Positions 8,795 to 15,791 of a stretch of 64,000 bases of DNA are shown one piece after another. The notes below the pieces were generated by a model. It saw only the letters and a list, made by a program, of their open reading frames with translations. It was not told the origin of the DNA and did not search any database. The position numbers and the translations under genes were made by a program. Location of the stretch: assembly GCF_035999195.1 (NCBI RefSeq), contig NZ_DASYGY010000009.1, positions 372,001 through 436,000 on the forward strand. The letters run 5' to 3'. The DNA comes from Pseudoxanthomonas sp. (GTDB taxonomy: Bacteria > Pseudomonadota > Gammaproteobacteria > Xanthomonadales > Xanthomonadaceae). The first letter of the stretch is position 1; every line of letters begins with the position of its first letter.

Positions 8795-9414
8795 TCGGGT
8801 CACCCACACGCAAGGCTTTGGACAACCGCCTGCGACGTGTCCACGCAGCAGTGTTGGAGTTCCGCCGGACGCTAGACATTCCGCGCCCCCACGACCTCCT
8901 CTTCATCGCACTCCGGGACAAACAGGCACAACTCTGGAAGCGCCTAGAGCCGCGTCTTGCGCGCATCAAGGCCGACGCTGCACAGGGGTGCACCCCGAGT
9001 CTGCGATGGATCGAAGCTCACCTGGAGGAGTTGGGCTATGTACTCGCCCGTGGCGAACTTCTGGAGCAGTCCCTTCACGCCAAGCAGGCACAAAGCGCCG
9101 AGGCGATGGCGGAATGCACTGCGCGTGTAAAGCAGGCACAACGGGAACGGGATGCTTATCTGGCTGCCGTCGCCGCGCGCGATCCTGCGCCTATGCCGAC
9201 TCGCCGCCCAGCACCCAGAGTGATCCTCCAGTACACCAGGGTTGACCCTGTGCGAGCCGCCACTGCGATCCCTGAGGCGGCTTCTACCCCTCCCTCCTGT
9301 GACTACGGCGTGGGCTCTGAGGCGTGGCTGCGTGAACTTGAAGTGGTACGGCGTGGGGGTATGCCTCCAACCGTTGGGGCTTCGCGCGCAGAGGATGTAA
9401 TTCCGCGCAAGTAG
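8791..9414 (+). CDS. Hypothetical phage/element protein
   Basis: 207 residues, ATG overlapping the upstream TGA. It is basic and helical over residues 1-130 (many Arg/Lys, H-A-K-Q-A-Q-S-A-E-A), with a Pro-rich linker (D-P-A-P-M-P-T-R-R-P-A-P) near 140-155 and a short C-terminal domain. No recognised motif. It is the last gene of the run and is followed by a GGGAGGC hairpin. Could be nucleic-acid binding given its basic character; unproven. Confidence 0.5.
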   Translation: MIGSPTRKALDNRLRRVHAAVLEFRRTLDIPRPHDLLFIALRDKQAQLWKRLEPRLARIKADAAQGCTPSLRWIEAHLEELGYVLARGELLEQSLHAKQAQSAEAMAECTARVKQAQRERDAYLAAVAARDPAPMPTRRPAPRVILQYTRVDPVRAATAIPEAASTPPSCDYGVGSEAWLRELEVVRRGGMPPTVGASRAEDVIPRK

Positions 9415-9420
9415 AAAGCG

Positions 9421-9444
9421 AAAGGGAGGCTTTCGCCTCCCCTT
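9421..9444 (+). terminator. Hairpin after the last gene of the phage run
   Basis: GGGAGGC (9424-9430), TTTC loop, GCCTCCC (9435-9441), flanked by AA/TT that extend the stem; no long T tract follows. It begins a few bases after the stop at 9414, so a terminator or 3'-end stabiliser is likely. Confidence 0.55.
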
Positions 9445-9845
9445 CGTGGTCTCTCAGGTCCGCACGGGCCTGGAGAGAATCAATCTGTAGCCCAGGACGC
9501 GCAAGGCGTGATTCCTCCACCCAGGAATCTCACTTACCACGTACCGCGCCGCGGCCTCACCGGCCAGAAGCTTCTCCATCGCAAAATCCATTCCGAACAT
9601 CACATTCCCCTGTGGTCGAGCACCGGCCCCCTGTGCTCTTTCGGGTGGTCTCAGCAGGTCCCTCCTGCCGATGGCGGAGCGATTAGATCACGCTCAAAAC
9701 AAGAAAAAAATCCACATCACCGGATGTGTATGCGGGGTTGCATAGACATCCGATAGCGCCCCGCTGTGATGTGTGCTTTCAACCTTCACCGAACCCTAGG
9801 AACTCCCTCGCGTCCCCGCAGGAGTACCCCTTACCGTGAGACTCA
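9445..9845. other. 400-bp non-coding stretch upstream of alpA with small repeats
   Basis: No convincing gene; the 82-codon open frame at 9508-9756 has no ribosome site or protein-like composition. Near its right end are CACATC-ACCG-GATGTG (9713-9728), a second GATGTGT at 9768-9774, and an inverted pair GCGGGG (9732-9737) / CCCCGC (9759-9764). An A-rich tract (about 9698-9710) precedes them. These are likely regulator or excisionase binding sites for the downstream AlpA-type gene. Confidence 0.45.
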
Positions 9846-10067
9846 ATGACCAATGCAACGAAGCCGGTGCAGCTCCTGCGCCTGCCTGAAGTTTTGATCC
9901 GTACCGGCCTGGGCCGGAGCACCATCTGGAGCCTGATCGCTCAGGGAAGGTTTCCCCGCCAGGTGAAGCTAAGTGAACGCTCGTCCGCCTGGGTAGATGC
10001 GGAGGTGGATGCGTGGGTGGCCCAGAGGGTCGCCATGCGGGATTCTGGAATCGCACCCGCTTCCTGA
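9846..10067 (+). CDS. alpA: AlpA-family phage regulator/excisionase-like DNA-binding protein
   Basis: 73 residues with the AlpA/MerR-like winged helix: L-R-L-P-E-V at 11-16, then R-T-G-L-G-R-S-T-I-W (turn and recognition helix), then G-R-F-P-R-Q-V-K-L-S-E-R (wing) and the closing W-V-D-A-E-V-D-A-W-V-A-Q-R. AlpA proteins activate integrase or control excision of prophages and islands. Its position immediately inside an att-like repeat (10119-10177), with repeats upstream, fits control of element mobility. The integrase itself is not in the window and probably lies to the left. Confidence 0.85.
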   Translation: MTNATKPVQLLRLPEVLIRTGLGRSTIWSLIAQGRFPRQVKLSERSSAWVDAEVDAWVAQRVAMRDSGIAPAS

Positions 10068-10118
10068 ATTCTCGTGACAGTAGCCGTGACAGTAGGTCTC
10101 GGGGCCGATTTGCGTCTA

Positions 10119-10177
10119 TTCGCGCAAATTAGGGGGTTTGGACTCCAAATTGAGGGTGCCCACCTCCACCATTCAGC
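10119..10177 (+). repeat. att-like direct repeat, left copy (tRNA/tmRNA 3'-end-like)
   Basis: TTCGCGCAAATT at its start and TGCCCACCTCCACCATTCAGC-like sequence at its end (written in two parts: TGCCCACC and ACCATTCAGC) recur at 12242-12298. The ending CACCTCCACCA followed closely by a terminator is what a tRNA or tmRNA 3' end looks like, which is the usual attachment site of such elements. No tRNA body is present upstream (alpA is there), so this would be the duplicated 3' part left by integration. Confidence 0.5.
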
Positions 10178-10464
10178 AAAAAGCCGGGCCCGAAAGGATC
10201 CGGCTTTTTTGTTTGGCAGAGCGCACGTGGAAGGCGCCAGAAGGCCTCCGCCAAGATGGGCGCAACCCATTCGACTACCAGTTCGGGATCGTGGGCTGGT
10301 CGCCAGCACAGCAGCGCGTGTGCGGCCGTTGGTACGTAGGCAGGACCGACGAATACGGCTACGACGTCGACGAGCTGGGCGCGCGTGTAGCGCGTTGGCA
10401 AGACACGGAGGCGGCGCGCGTGCCGGATAGCCACGAGAACATCCGATGGTTCGCCGAGCACTAG
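10138..10464 (+). CDS. Possible gene remnant fused to the att-like repeat
   Basis: An open frame of 108 codons whose first 20 codons lie in the att repeat and terminator, so its start is not credible. The remainder, from about the TTG at 10214, reads like a real protein (W-K-A-P-E-G-L-R ... G-R-W-Y-V-G-R-T-D-E-Y-G-Y-D-V-D-E-L). It may be a gene whose 5' end was lost at the junction. No family recognised. Confidence 0.3.
   Translation: MDSKLRVPTSTIQQKAGPERIRLFCLAERTWKAPEGLRQDGRNPFDYQFGIVGWSPAQQRVCGRWYVGRTDEYGYDVDELGARVARWQDTEAARVPDSHENIRWFAEH
10178..10210. terminator. Strong bidirectional terminator after the att-like repeat
   Basis: AAAAAGCCGG ... CCGGCTTTTTT, an inverted repeat with A and T tracts on the two sides and a 13-base loop, immediately after the att-like repeat. 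It fits the native terminator of the RNA gene whose 3' end served as attachment site, or the end of the alpA unit. Confidence 0.8.
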
Positions 10465-10615
10465 GCAAGCTGGCTGCGCAATGAGGGCACGGCGGGTGGC
10501 GGACGTCTACTGGTAGCGCAGCTAACCCGTCGGGAGATCAGCTTGCGGGATGAGGGCGCGCTGTAGCGAATGACCGGGGGCCGATGTTGCAGCCCCCGAC
10601 CTACCAAGAGACCAC

Positions 10616-10855
10616 TTAGGTCTTCCGGCGCTTGTCGAGGAAGGCCTCGAGATCCTTGCGAAGCACGGGCGCGCGACCCGGATACTGCTCCATCTTCTGG
10701 CCGACGGTGCGACGATTGGCGTCAGTCATGTCGTAGCCCCTGGTCTTGAGGTACTGATCGATGAAGTGCTTCACCTCGTACTGTTCGGTCTGCGACACGA
10801 ATACCCGATCAATCGGCCCGCGGTAGTGCTTGTTGTCTTCGCTGTTCCAGCTCAT
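10616..10855 (-). CDS. Small DUF3606-like hypothetical protein
   Basis: 79 residues from the ATG at 10855, with GGAG eight bases upstream on the minus strand; the longer open frame to 10981 runs through duplicated intergenic DNA and is discarded. The sequence (R-G-P-I-D-R-V-F-V-S-Q-T-E-Q-Y-E-V-K-H-F then R-T-V-G-Q-K-M-E-Q-Y-P) resembles DUF3606-type small proteins. The sequence upstream of this gene (10915-11125) is a diverged copy of the dnaB-rplI intergenic region, in the position the dnaB promoter has relative to dnaB. Function unknown. Confidence 0.55.
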   Translation of the reverse strand: MSWNSEDNKHYRGPIDRVFVSQTEQYEVKHFIDQYLKTRGYDMTDANRRTVGQKMEQYPGRAPVLRKDLEAFLDKRRKT

Positions 10856-10914
10856 TTTCGATGCTCCAGTGGTGGTTGGTGTTGCGTACCCATGATTCCA
10901 CCCACTCTCCCCAA

Positions 10915-11125
10915 GGGTGTTGCAGATAAGCATGTGGATATCCGGTGGGAATCTCAGCGCCTGCGACGGACGCGCCCACAAAACAGGACGGGCGCCTTGC
11001 GGCGCCCGTCTGTCGGCAATACGAGGTAATGCGCAGGTGCATCAAGCTTCAGCTTGCACGACGACCTTCACCGTCGTCTGCACGTCGGCGTGCAGCTTCA
11101 CGACGATGTCGTACTCGCCGATGTT
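10915..11125. repeat. Diverged second copy of the dnaB-rplI intergenic region
   Basis: Similar in order and orientation to 30129-30374: GGGTGTTGCAGATAAG near the left end, a degenerate TGTGGATAT in place of the DnaA box, the GACGGGCGCC/GGCGCCCGTC terminator (10987-11010), and the last 27 codons of rplI. The native copy is about 35 bases longer in the middle. The copies differ at several third-codon positions only within the rplI part, so this copy derives from another lineage rather than from a recent local duplication. Confidence 0.85.
11042..11125 (-). pseudogene. rplI: 3' fragment of a foreign rplI
   Basis: Translates on the minus strand to the last 27 residues of ribosomal protein L9 (N-I-G-E-Y-D-I-V-V-K ... 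V-Q-A-E-A, stop at 11042), identical in protein to the C-terminus of the intact rplI at 30291-30740 but with about five silent differences. The reading frame upstream is unrelated sequence, so no L9 is made. It is a relic carried by the accessory segment. Confidence 0.85.
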
Positions 11126-11528
11126 TCCGCCCGGCGCCTCTCGCTCTGGTCCAGGTGGACTAAGCGCGTGCAATGACTGGCAAAGCTTCGCCTTGCTTCG
11201 TCTACGCCTAGCGACGGGGCGGCGTGATGCCCCCATTTGTGGGATCGCACTCATGTCCGTGGCAACGAAGTAGGCGCTTGGTTCTCGCACACCGTGCTTG
11301 GGTGGCGGACGGAGCCGAGTGGTTGTCCATCTGTACAGTAGTGATACAGACCCTATCTGCATCACTAGTGCCGTTAGGGCCTCTTGGCTACCGCACTTGA
11401 TTGGTTGTAGAACGCGTTCTATTGCGCCCAAATTTGGGACGTGAGTGCATGGTTCTGCCCCAGAATTTGGGATCTAAGCTAGGAGCTGCACCTCCACAAT
11501 CGCGGTACCACCGAACGAGGGATAAGAC
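11126..11528. other. 400-bp non-coding region with clustered palindromes
   Basis: No credible gene. It holds three palindromes within 63 bases upstream of the next gene: AGAACGCGTTCT (11409-11420), CCCAAATTTGGG (11427-11438) and CCCAGAATTTGGG (11459-11471, imperfect repeat of the second). Further left is CTGTA-N9-TACAG in the CTGTACAGTAGTGATACAG stretch near 11331-11349. The layout suggests an operator region for the gene at 11529. Confidence 0.55.
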
Positions 11529-12239
11529 ATGTCGCTCCTCGATGCGCGCTTTGCCCGCTCGGCGCACCTCAATCACGTCTGTGTCGGCATTTTGGCGAAG
11601 AGGTCCACGGATTCGCTCACCGACTCCCGAGATCGGCTGACCGTCAAGGCCACCGACTATGTTGCTGAGTTGCACCGAAGTCAGCTCTTCCTGCTGAATG
11701 ACCAGCACTACGGGGCTGCCGCGGCAATGATGCGGCTGGTCATGGAGGGCGCTCTGTCCGCTCTCTACATCCTGCACCTCAAGGATGAGGCTCACGCCAT
11801 TCAGCTCGAAGGCGGTAAGTCGTTCCTTCCGAGTGCGGGGAAGATGTTTGCTCGATGCTCCAGGCTCCCAGTCATCGGGGCGAACATCGAGACGATTGGC
11901 AGGTCGCAGGGCCCGTTCCACAAGTTCACCCACGGGGACATGCCGCAGATCAATCGCCGCCATTCTCCAGGTGACTGGACAGGCACGTTCGACCAACGCG
12001 AGATCGCAACCTTCTCGATCATCGCGGACTTCGTGCTGCTGGGTGCGATGGACACCTATTCCCATGCGGTCGCCGATCTCGTTCTTCAGAAAGCCATCCG
12101 AGCAGTCCGCGACGACAACGGTGCCGAAGCCCGAGCTTTCGGCATGCAGATCCCGGAGGACGACACATTCAGCCCCCCGCCTGTCCGAGTCAGCAACGGG
12201 GGCACCGAAGGGGGCACCCGCCCCAGCTACGCCGGGTAG
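11529..12239 (+). CDS. Hypothetical accessory protein, DUF6988/DUF5677-like
   Basis: 236 residues, ATG with GAGGG at a suitable distance. Residues about 45-75 (Y-V-A-E-L-H-R-S-Q-L-F-L-L-N-D-Q-H-Y-G-A-A-A-A-M in part) form amphipathic helices of the kind seen in DUF6988/DUF5677 all-alpha proteins, which are common in accessory regions. No HEPN R-x4-6-H motif is evident. The C-terminus is Pro/Gly-rich and disordered. It is the sole gene between the palindrome cluster and the right att-like repeat, three bases after its stop. Accessory cargo; a defence role is possible but unproven. Confidence 0.5.
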   Translation: MSLLDARFARSAHLNHVCVGILAKRSTDSLTDSRDRLTVKATDYVAELHRSQLFLLNDQHYGAAAAMMRLVMEGALSALYILHLKDEAHAIQLEGGKSFLPSAGKMFARCSRLPVIGANIETIGRSQGPFHKFTHGDMPQINRRHSPGDWTGTFDQREIATFSIIADFVLLGAMDTYSHAVADLVLQKAIRAVRDDNGAEARAFGMQIPEDDTFSPPPVRVSNGGTEGGTRPSYAG

Positions 12240-12241
12240 TT

Positions 12242-12298
12242 TTCGCGCAAATAGGGCATCTCTTGGTCCCGATTCCATAGTGCCCACCACCATTCAGC
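12242..12298 (+). repeat. att-like direct repeat, right copy
   Basis: Imperfect copy of 10119-10177: both start TTCGCGCAAAT and share TGCCCACC and ACCATTCAGC at the end, with the middle diverged and three bases missing. It marks the right limit of accessory DNA, since the DUF3348 operon, typical of the family core, begins about 100 bases on. Confidence 0.5.
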
Positions 12299-12404
12299 CC
12301 AAAGGTCGGGCCTGCATGCTTCCGCCCTTTCCCTTGGCCGGTTTCGTGAGACGGCTCACCGCCCAGCCCCTTCCTGTAAAATCCCCGCTCTTTTGAGCCT
12401 CTGT

Positions 12405-13055
12405 GTGACCACTGTGCAGTACCGGACGCCCACGGCGGCCCCCGCCTTCGTCCGTCTCCTCGCCCGCCTGGGCGGGGCCGACCTGCCCGATGCCGGCCCG
12501 GTGCTGTCCGAGCGGCTGGGCCAATGGATCGACTGGAACCGTGCGGTCTCGCTGTCGCGAGCGCTCGATGGCGCCGTTGCGCCTGCGGCTGGCGCCGCGC
12601 CGGGTATCGACGCGCATGCCGAGGCCGTCGCCCGGGTCCGCACCTCGCTGACGGACGCCATCCAGCGCGGCGCACCCGACGACGCGGATGGCGACGACTT
12701 CGCACCCTTCCGCCGCTACTGCCTGGAACGCCAACGCGCCATGCTCACCGGCACCGGCCCCCTGCGCGGACGCCTGCGTGATGCCCTGGCCCAGCGCGGC
12801 GGCGACCTGGCCCGCCTGGCCGAGGTCGACGCCGTGATGGAAATGACCCTCAGCCCGCGCGAACAGACCCTGCTGGCCCACACCCCCACCCTGCTCGGCC
12901 TGCACTTCGAACGTCTGCGCGCCGCCGCGGACGGCAGCCCCGACAGCGCCTGGCGGACGCTGTTCCGCCGCGACCTGCAGGACGCCCTGCTGGCCGAACT
13001 CGACCTGCGTTTCCACCTCATCGACGCGCTGCTCGCCGCGCTTCGTACCCCGTGA
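12405..13055 (+). CDS. DUF3348 family protein, first gene of the motor-like operon
   Basis: About 216 residues. The start is uncertain: GTG at 12405 is chosen, with TTG at 12393 and GTG at 12414 as alternatives; a TAAAAT -10-like element at 12376-12381 makes the TTG too close to the transcription start. The pattern F-V-R-L-L-A-R-L near the N-terminus, W-I-D-W-N-R-A-V-S-L-S and the C-terminal R-R-D-L-Q-D-A-L-L-A-E-L-D-L-R are features I associate with DUF3348, a cytoplasmic helical family always seen beside DUF802/OmpA/DUF2894 genes. No enzyme motif visible. Followed after 7 bases by the membrane gene. Biochemical role unknown. Confidence 0.75.
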   Translation: MTTVQYRTPTAAPAFVRLLARLGGADLPDAGPVLSERLGQWIDWNRAVSLSRALDGAVAPAAGAAPGIDAHAEAVARVRTSLTDAIQRGAPDDADGDDFAPFRRYCLERQRAMLTGTGPLRGRLRDALAQRGGDLARLAEVDAVMEMTLSPREQTLLAHTPTLLGLHFERLRAAADGSPDSAWRTLFRRDLQDALLAELDLRFHLIDALLAALRTP

Positions 13056-13062
13056 TGCCTGG

Positions 13063-15147
13063 ATGCCTTTGATGAAACAGCCCTTCTCCACCGCCCTCTT
13101 CCTCGCCGGCCTGGCCATCGTCGGCTGGATCGGCGTCGGCTACGTCGGCACGCACGCGTTGGGCGTGGTGGTCACCCTGGTGATCGGCGCGTGCTACGCG
13201 GCCGGTGCCGTGGAACTGCAGCGCTATCGCCAGGCCACCGCATCGCTCGCCCACGCGCTGGACGACACCGCGCCCGCGGGCAACGGCCTGCAGGCCTGGC
13301 TGGCACCGCTGCATCCCAGCCTGCGCCAGGCCGTGCGCCTGCGCGTGGAAGGCGAACGCGTCGCCCTGCCCGCCCCTTCGCTCACGCCGTACCTGGTCGG
13401 CCTGCTGGTGCTGCTGGGCATGCTGGGAACGCTGCTGGGCATGATGGTGACCCTGCGCGGCACCGGCCTGGCGCTGGAAGGCGCCACCGACATCGATGCG
13501 ATCCGCGGCTCGCTGGCCGCGCCGGTCAAGGGGCTGGGCTTCGCCTTCGGCACCTCGATCGCGGGCGTGGCCGCGTCGGCCATCCTCGGCCTGCTGTCCG
13601 CGCTCAGCCGGCGCGAGCGCGTGCTGGTCGCGCAGCGGCTGGACGATGCGATCGCCACCTCGCTGCACGTGCATTCGCAGTCGTACCAGCGTGAGGAATC
13701 GTTCCGCCTGCTGCATCAGCAGGCCGCGCTGATGCCGGAACTGGTGGAACGCCTGCAGGCCATGGTCGCCGGCATCCAACGCCAGACCACCGACGCCGCC
13801 GCGCAGCAGGCCGCGCGTCAGGAAAGCTTCCACGCCCGCACCGAAGCGGCCCAGGCCGAGCTCGCCTCCACGCTGGTGGCCACGATGCGGGCCGGCGTGG
13901 ACAGCAGCGCACGCGCGGTCGGCGCGGCGCTGCAACCGGTGGTGGAGGCCACGCTGGCAGGCGTGGCGCGCGAGGCCGGCGCCCTGCAGCAGACCGTCGG
14001 CACCGCCGTGCAGCAGCAGTTGGAGGCATTGACGGCCGGCTTCGGCACCGCAACCACGGCGGCGGCCGCGGCATGGCAGGCCGCCCTCACCCGCCAGCAG
14101 GACGCCCACGACGCGCTGGTCGCACGCCTGGAAGACCACGCCCAGCGCCAGGCGACCCAGTTTGACCAGCGCTCGCAAGCCTGGCTCGACGCCGCCGCCG
14201 GCCAGCTCGAACACACCGCGACCACGCTGGCGGAGGGCTGGGCGCAGGCACTCAGCCAGCAGGCCAGCACCGCCGATAGCATTGCTACGCGCCACGCGGA
14301 CGCCCTGTCCGCGGCCGGCGCTGATTTCCGCTCGCAGGCCACCGCCCTGGTCGAAGCGGTCGACGCCTCGCATGCCGCGCTGCAGCGCACGCTGGCCGAA
14401 CAGGACGATGCCCGCCTGGCCGCCTGGGCCGAGCAACTGGCCACGATGAGCACCACGCTGCGCGGCGACTGGGAGCGCACTGCCGCCGAAGCCGCGCGCC
14501 TGCAGCAGGACATCTGTGATGCCCTGGCCCGCAGTGCGAACGACATCACCGCGCAGGCACAGACCCACGCGCAGCAGACCATCGCCGAGATCTCCCAGCT
14601 GGTGCAGGTCGCCTCGGAAGCCCCGCGCGCCGCGGCCGACGTGGTGGCCGAACTGCGCCAGAAGCTCTCCGACAGCATGGTGCGCGACACCGCCCTGCTG
14701 GAAGAGCGCACCCAGATGATGAGTACGCTGCAGACGCTGCTGGATGCGGTGAACCACGCCTCCACCGAACAGCGCACCGCCATCGATGCGCTGGTGGCGA
14801 CGTCCGCCGACCTGCTGGAGCGAGTCGGCACCCGCTTCACCGACCACGTGCAGGCCGAGACCGGCAAGCTGGAACACGTCGCTGCGCAGGTCGCCGCCGG
14901 CGCCACCGAGGTCGCCGGCTTGGGCGATGCGCTGGGCAGCGTGGTGGAACGCTTCGGCCAGACCAACGACGCGCTGCTGGAACGCCTGCAGGCCATCGAA
15001 GGCGCGCTGGAGCGCTCGCTGGTGCGCAGCGATGAGCAGCTGGCCTACTACGTGGCGCAGGCGCGCGAAGTGGTCGACCTCAGCCTCTCCGCACAGCGCC
15101 AGATCACCATCGACCTGCAGCGCTTGGCCGGGGCCGACGCCGCATGA
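13063..15147 (+). CDS. MotA/ExbB/ZorA-like membrane protein with long coiled-coil tail (DUF802 type)
   Basis: 694 residues. Four hydrophobic segments lie at about 11-28, 32-50, 110-131 and 158-181. The third contains L-G-M-L-G-T-L-L-G-M-M-V-T-L and the fourth G-L-G-F-A-F-G-T-S-I-A-G-V-A, the signature of the MotA/TolQ/ExbB proton-channel family. From about 190 to the end there is an uninterrupted Ala/Gln/Glu-rich coiled coil of roughly 500 residues, with no other domain, like the cytoplasmic tail of ZorA in Zorya defence. The stop overlaps the next gene (GCATGAGC), which encodes the MotB-like partner. Known of the family: such pairs use ion flow to rotate or pull. Inferred: an inner-membrane motor or sensor of unknown output. 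Confidence 0.8.
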   Translation: MPLMKQPFSTALFLAGLAIVGWIGVGYVGTHALGVVVTLVIGACYAAGAVELQRYRQATASLAHALDDTAPAGNGLQAWLAPLHPSLRQAVRLRVEGERVALPAPSLTPYLVGLLVLLGMLGTLLGMMVTLRGTGLALEGATDIDAIRGSLAAPVKGLGFAFGTSIAGVAASAILGLLSALSRRERVLVAQRLDDAIATSLHVHSQSYQREESFRLLHQQAALMPELVERLQAMVAGIQRQTTDAAAQQAARQESFHARTEAAQAELASTLVATMRAGVDSSARAVGAALQPVVEATLAGVAREAGALQQTVGTAVQQQLEALTAGFGTATTAAAAAWQAALTRQQDAHDALVARLEDHAQRQATQFDQRSQAWLDAAAGQLEHTATTLAEGWAQALSQQASTADSIATRHADALSAAGADFRSQATALVEAVDASHAALQRTLAEQDDARLAAWAEQLATMSTTLRGDWERTAAEAARLQQDICDALARSANDITAQAQTHAQQTIAEISQLVQVASEAPRAAADVVAELRQKLSDSMVRDTALLEERTQMMSTLQTLLDAVNHASTEQRTAIDALVATSADLLERVGTRFTDHVQAETGKLEHVAAQVAAGATEVAGLGDALGSVVERFGQTNDALLERLQAIEGALERSLVRSDEQLAYYVAQAREVVDLSLSAQRQITIDLQRLAGADAA

Positions 15148-15791
15148 GCGTGGAGACCGGAGACGACGCCGATCTGGGCGCGCCCGTCTGGGCCAGCTTC
15201 GGCGATCTGATGTCGGTGCTGCTGGGCGCGTTCGTGCTGGTGCTGGTGGGCGTGATCGCCGTGCAGGCGCAGCTGGCCCAGCGCCTGGACGAGGAAACCC
15301 GCCGGCGCGAACAGGAAGCGCAGCAGCGCAAGGCACTGGAGGACGCGCTGGCCGCGCCGCTGGCCGAGGGCCGGGTGACGCTGGTGGACGGCCGCATCGG
15401 CATCCGCGGGAACGTGCTGTTCGCGCTGAACTCCGACCAGTTGCAGCCTGAGGGTCGCGACCTGCTGAAGAGCCTGGCCGCGCCGCTGGCGGGCTACCTG
15501 CGCACGCGCGAGGAAATCCTGATGGTCAGCGGCTTCACCGACGACCGCCAAGTCAGCGGCAGCAACCGCCAGTTCGACGACAACTGGGATCTGTCCGCGC
15601 AGCGCGCCCTCACCGTGACCCGCACCCTGATCGCCGAAGGCGTGCCGTCCGCGTCGGTGTTCGCCGCCGCGTTCGGCGCCGAGCAGCCGGTGAGCGCCAA
15701 CACCAGCGAGGAAGGCCGCGCGCGCAACCGTCGCGTGGAGATCGCGCCCATTCCCCGCCCTGCCAAGCGCCGCGTTGACGATGGACGGTGA
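15144..15791 (+). CDS. OmpA-family MotB/ZorB-like partner of the motor
   Basis: 215 residues. A short cytoplasmic N-terminus, then W-A-S-F-G-D21-L-M-S-V-L-L-G-A-F and a single membrane helix (about 20-43), a charged linker (45-75) and a periplasmic OmpA-like peptidoglycan-binding domain (about 90-205) with N-S-D-Q-L, G-F-T-D-D and N-W-D-L-S-A-Q-R-A, ending R-N-R-R-V-E-I. Asp21 sits where the ion-carrying Asp of MotB/ZorB/ExbD lies, at the start of the helix. It overlaps the MotA-like gene by four bases and the DUF2894 gene by eleven, so the three are translationally coupled. Confidence 0.85.
   Translation: MSVETGDDADLGAPVWASFGDLMSVLLGAFVLVLVGVIAVQAQLAQRLDEETRRREQEAQQRKALEDALAAPLAEGRVTLVDGRIGIRGNVLFALNSDQLQPEGRDLLKSLAAPLAGYLRTREEILMVSGFTDDRQVSGSNRQFDDNWDLSAQRALTVTRTLIAEGVPSASVFAAAFGAEQPVSANTSEEGRARNRRVEIAPIPRPAKRRVDDGR

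Noticed and set aside
9508..9756. 82-codon ORF in the non-coding stretch before alpA
   Set aside because: No ribosome site, odd composition, and it runs through the repeat region.
10119..10177. Complete tRNA or tmRNA gene
   Set aside because: Only a 3'-end-like stretch is present; upstream sequence is the alpA gene, with no acceptor 5' strand or D/anticodon arms.
11331..11349. LexA box in CTGTACAGTAGTGATACAG
   Set aside because: Spacing does not match CTGT-N8-ACAG nor the xanthomonad TTAG-N6-TACTA site.
11042..11431. 129-codon minus-strand ORF ending in L9 sequence
   Set aside because: Only the last 27 codons are rplI-derived; the rest is unrelated non-coding DNA, so it is recorded as a pseudogene fragment.
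13018..15336. 772-codon open frame antisense to the motor-tail gene
   Set aside because: Mirror of the Ala/Gln-rich coiled coil; the sense strand has membrane helices, overlaps and family motifs.
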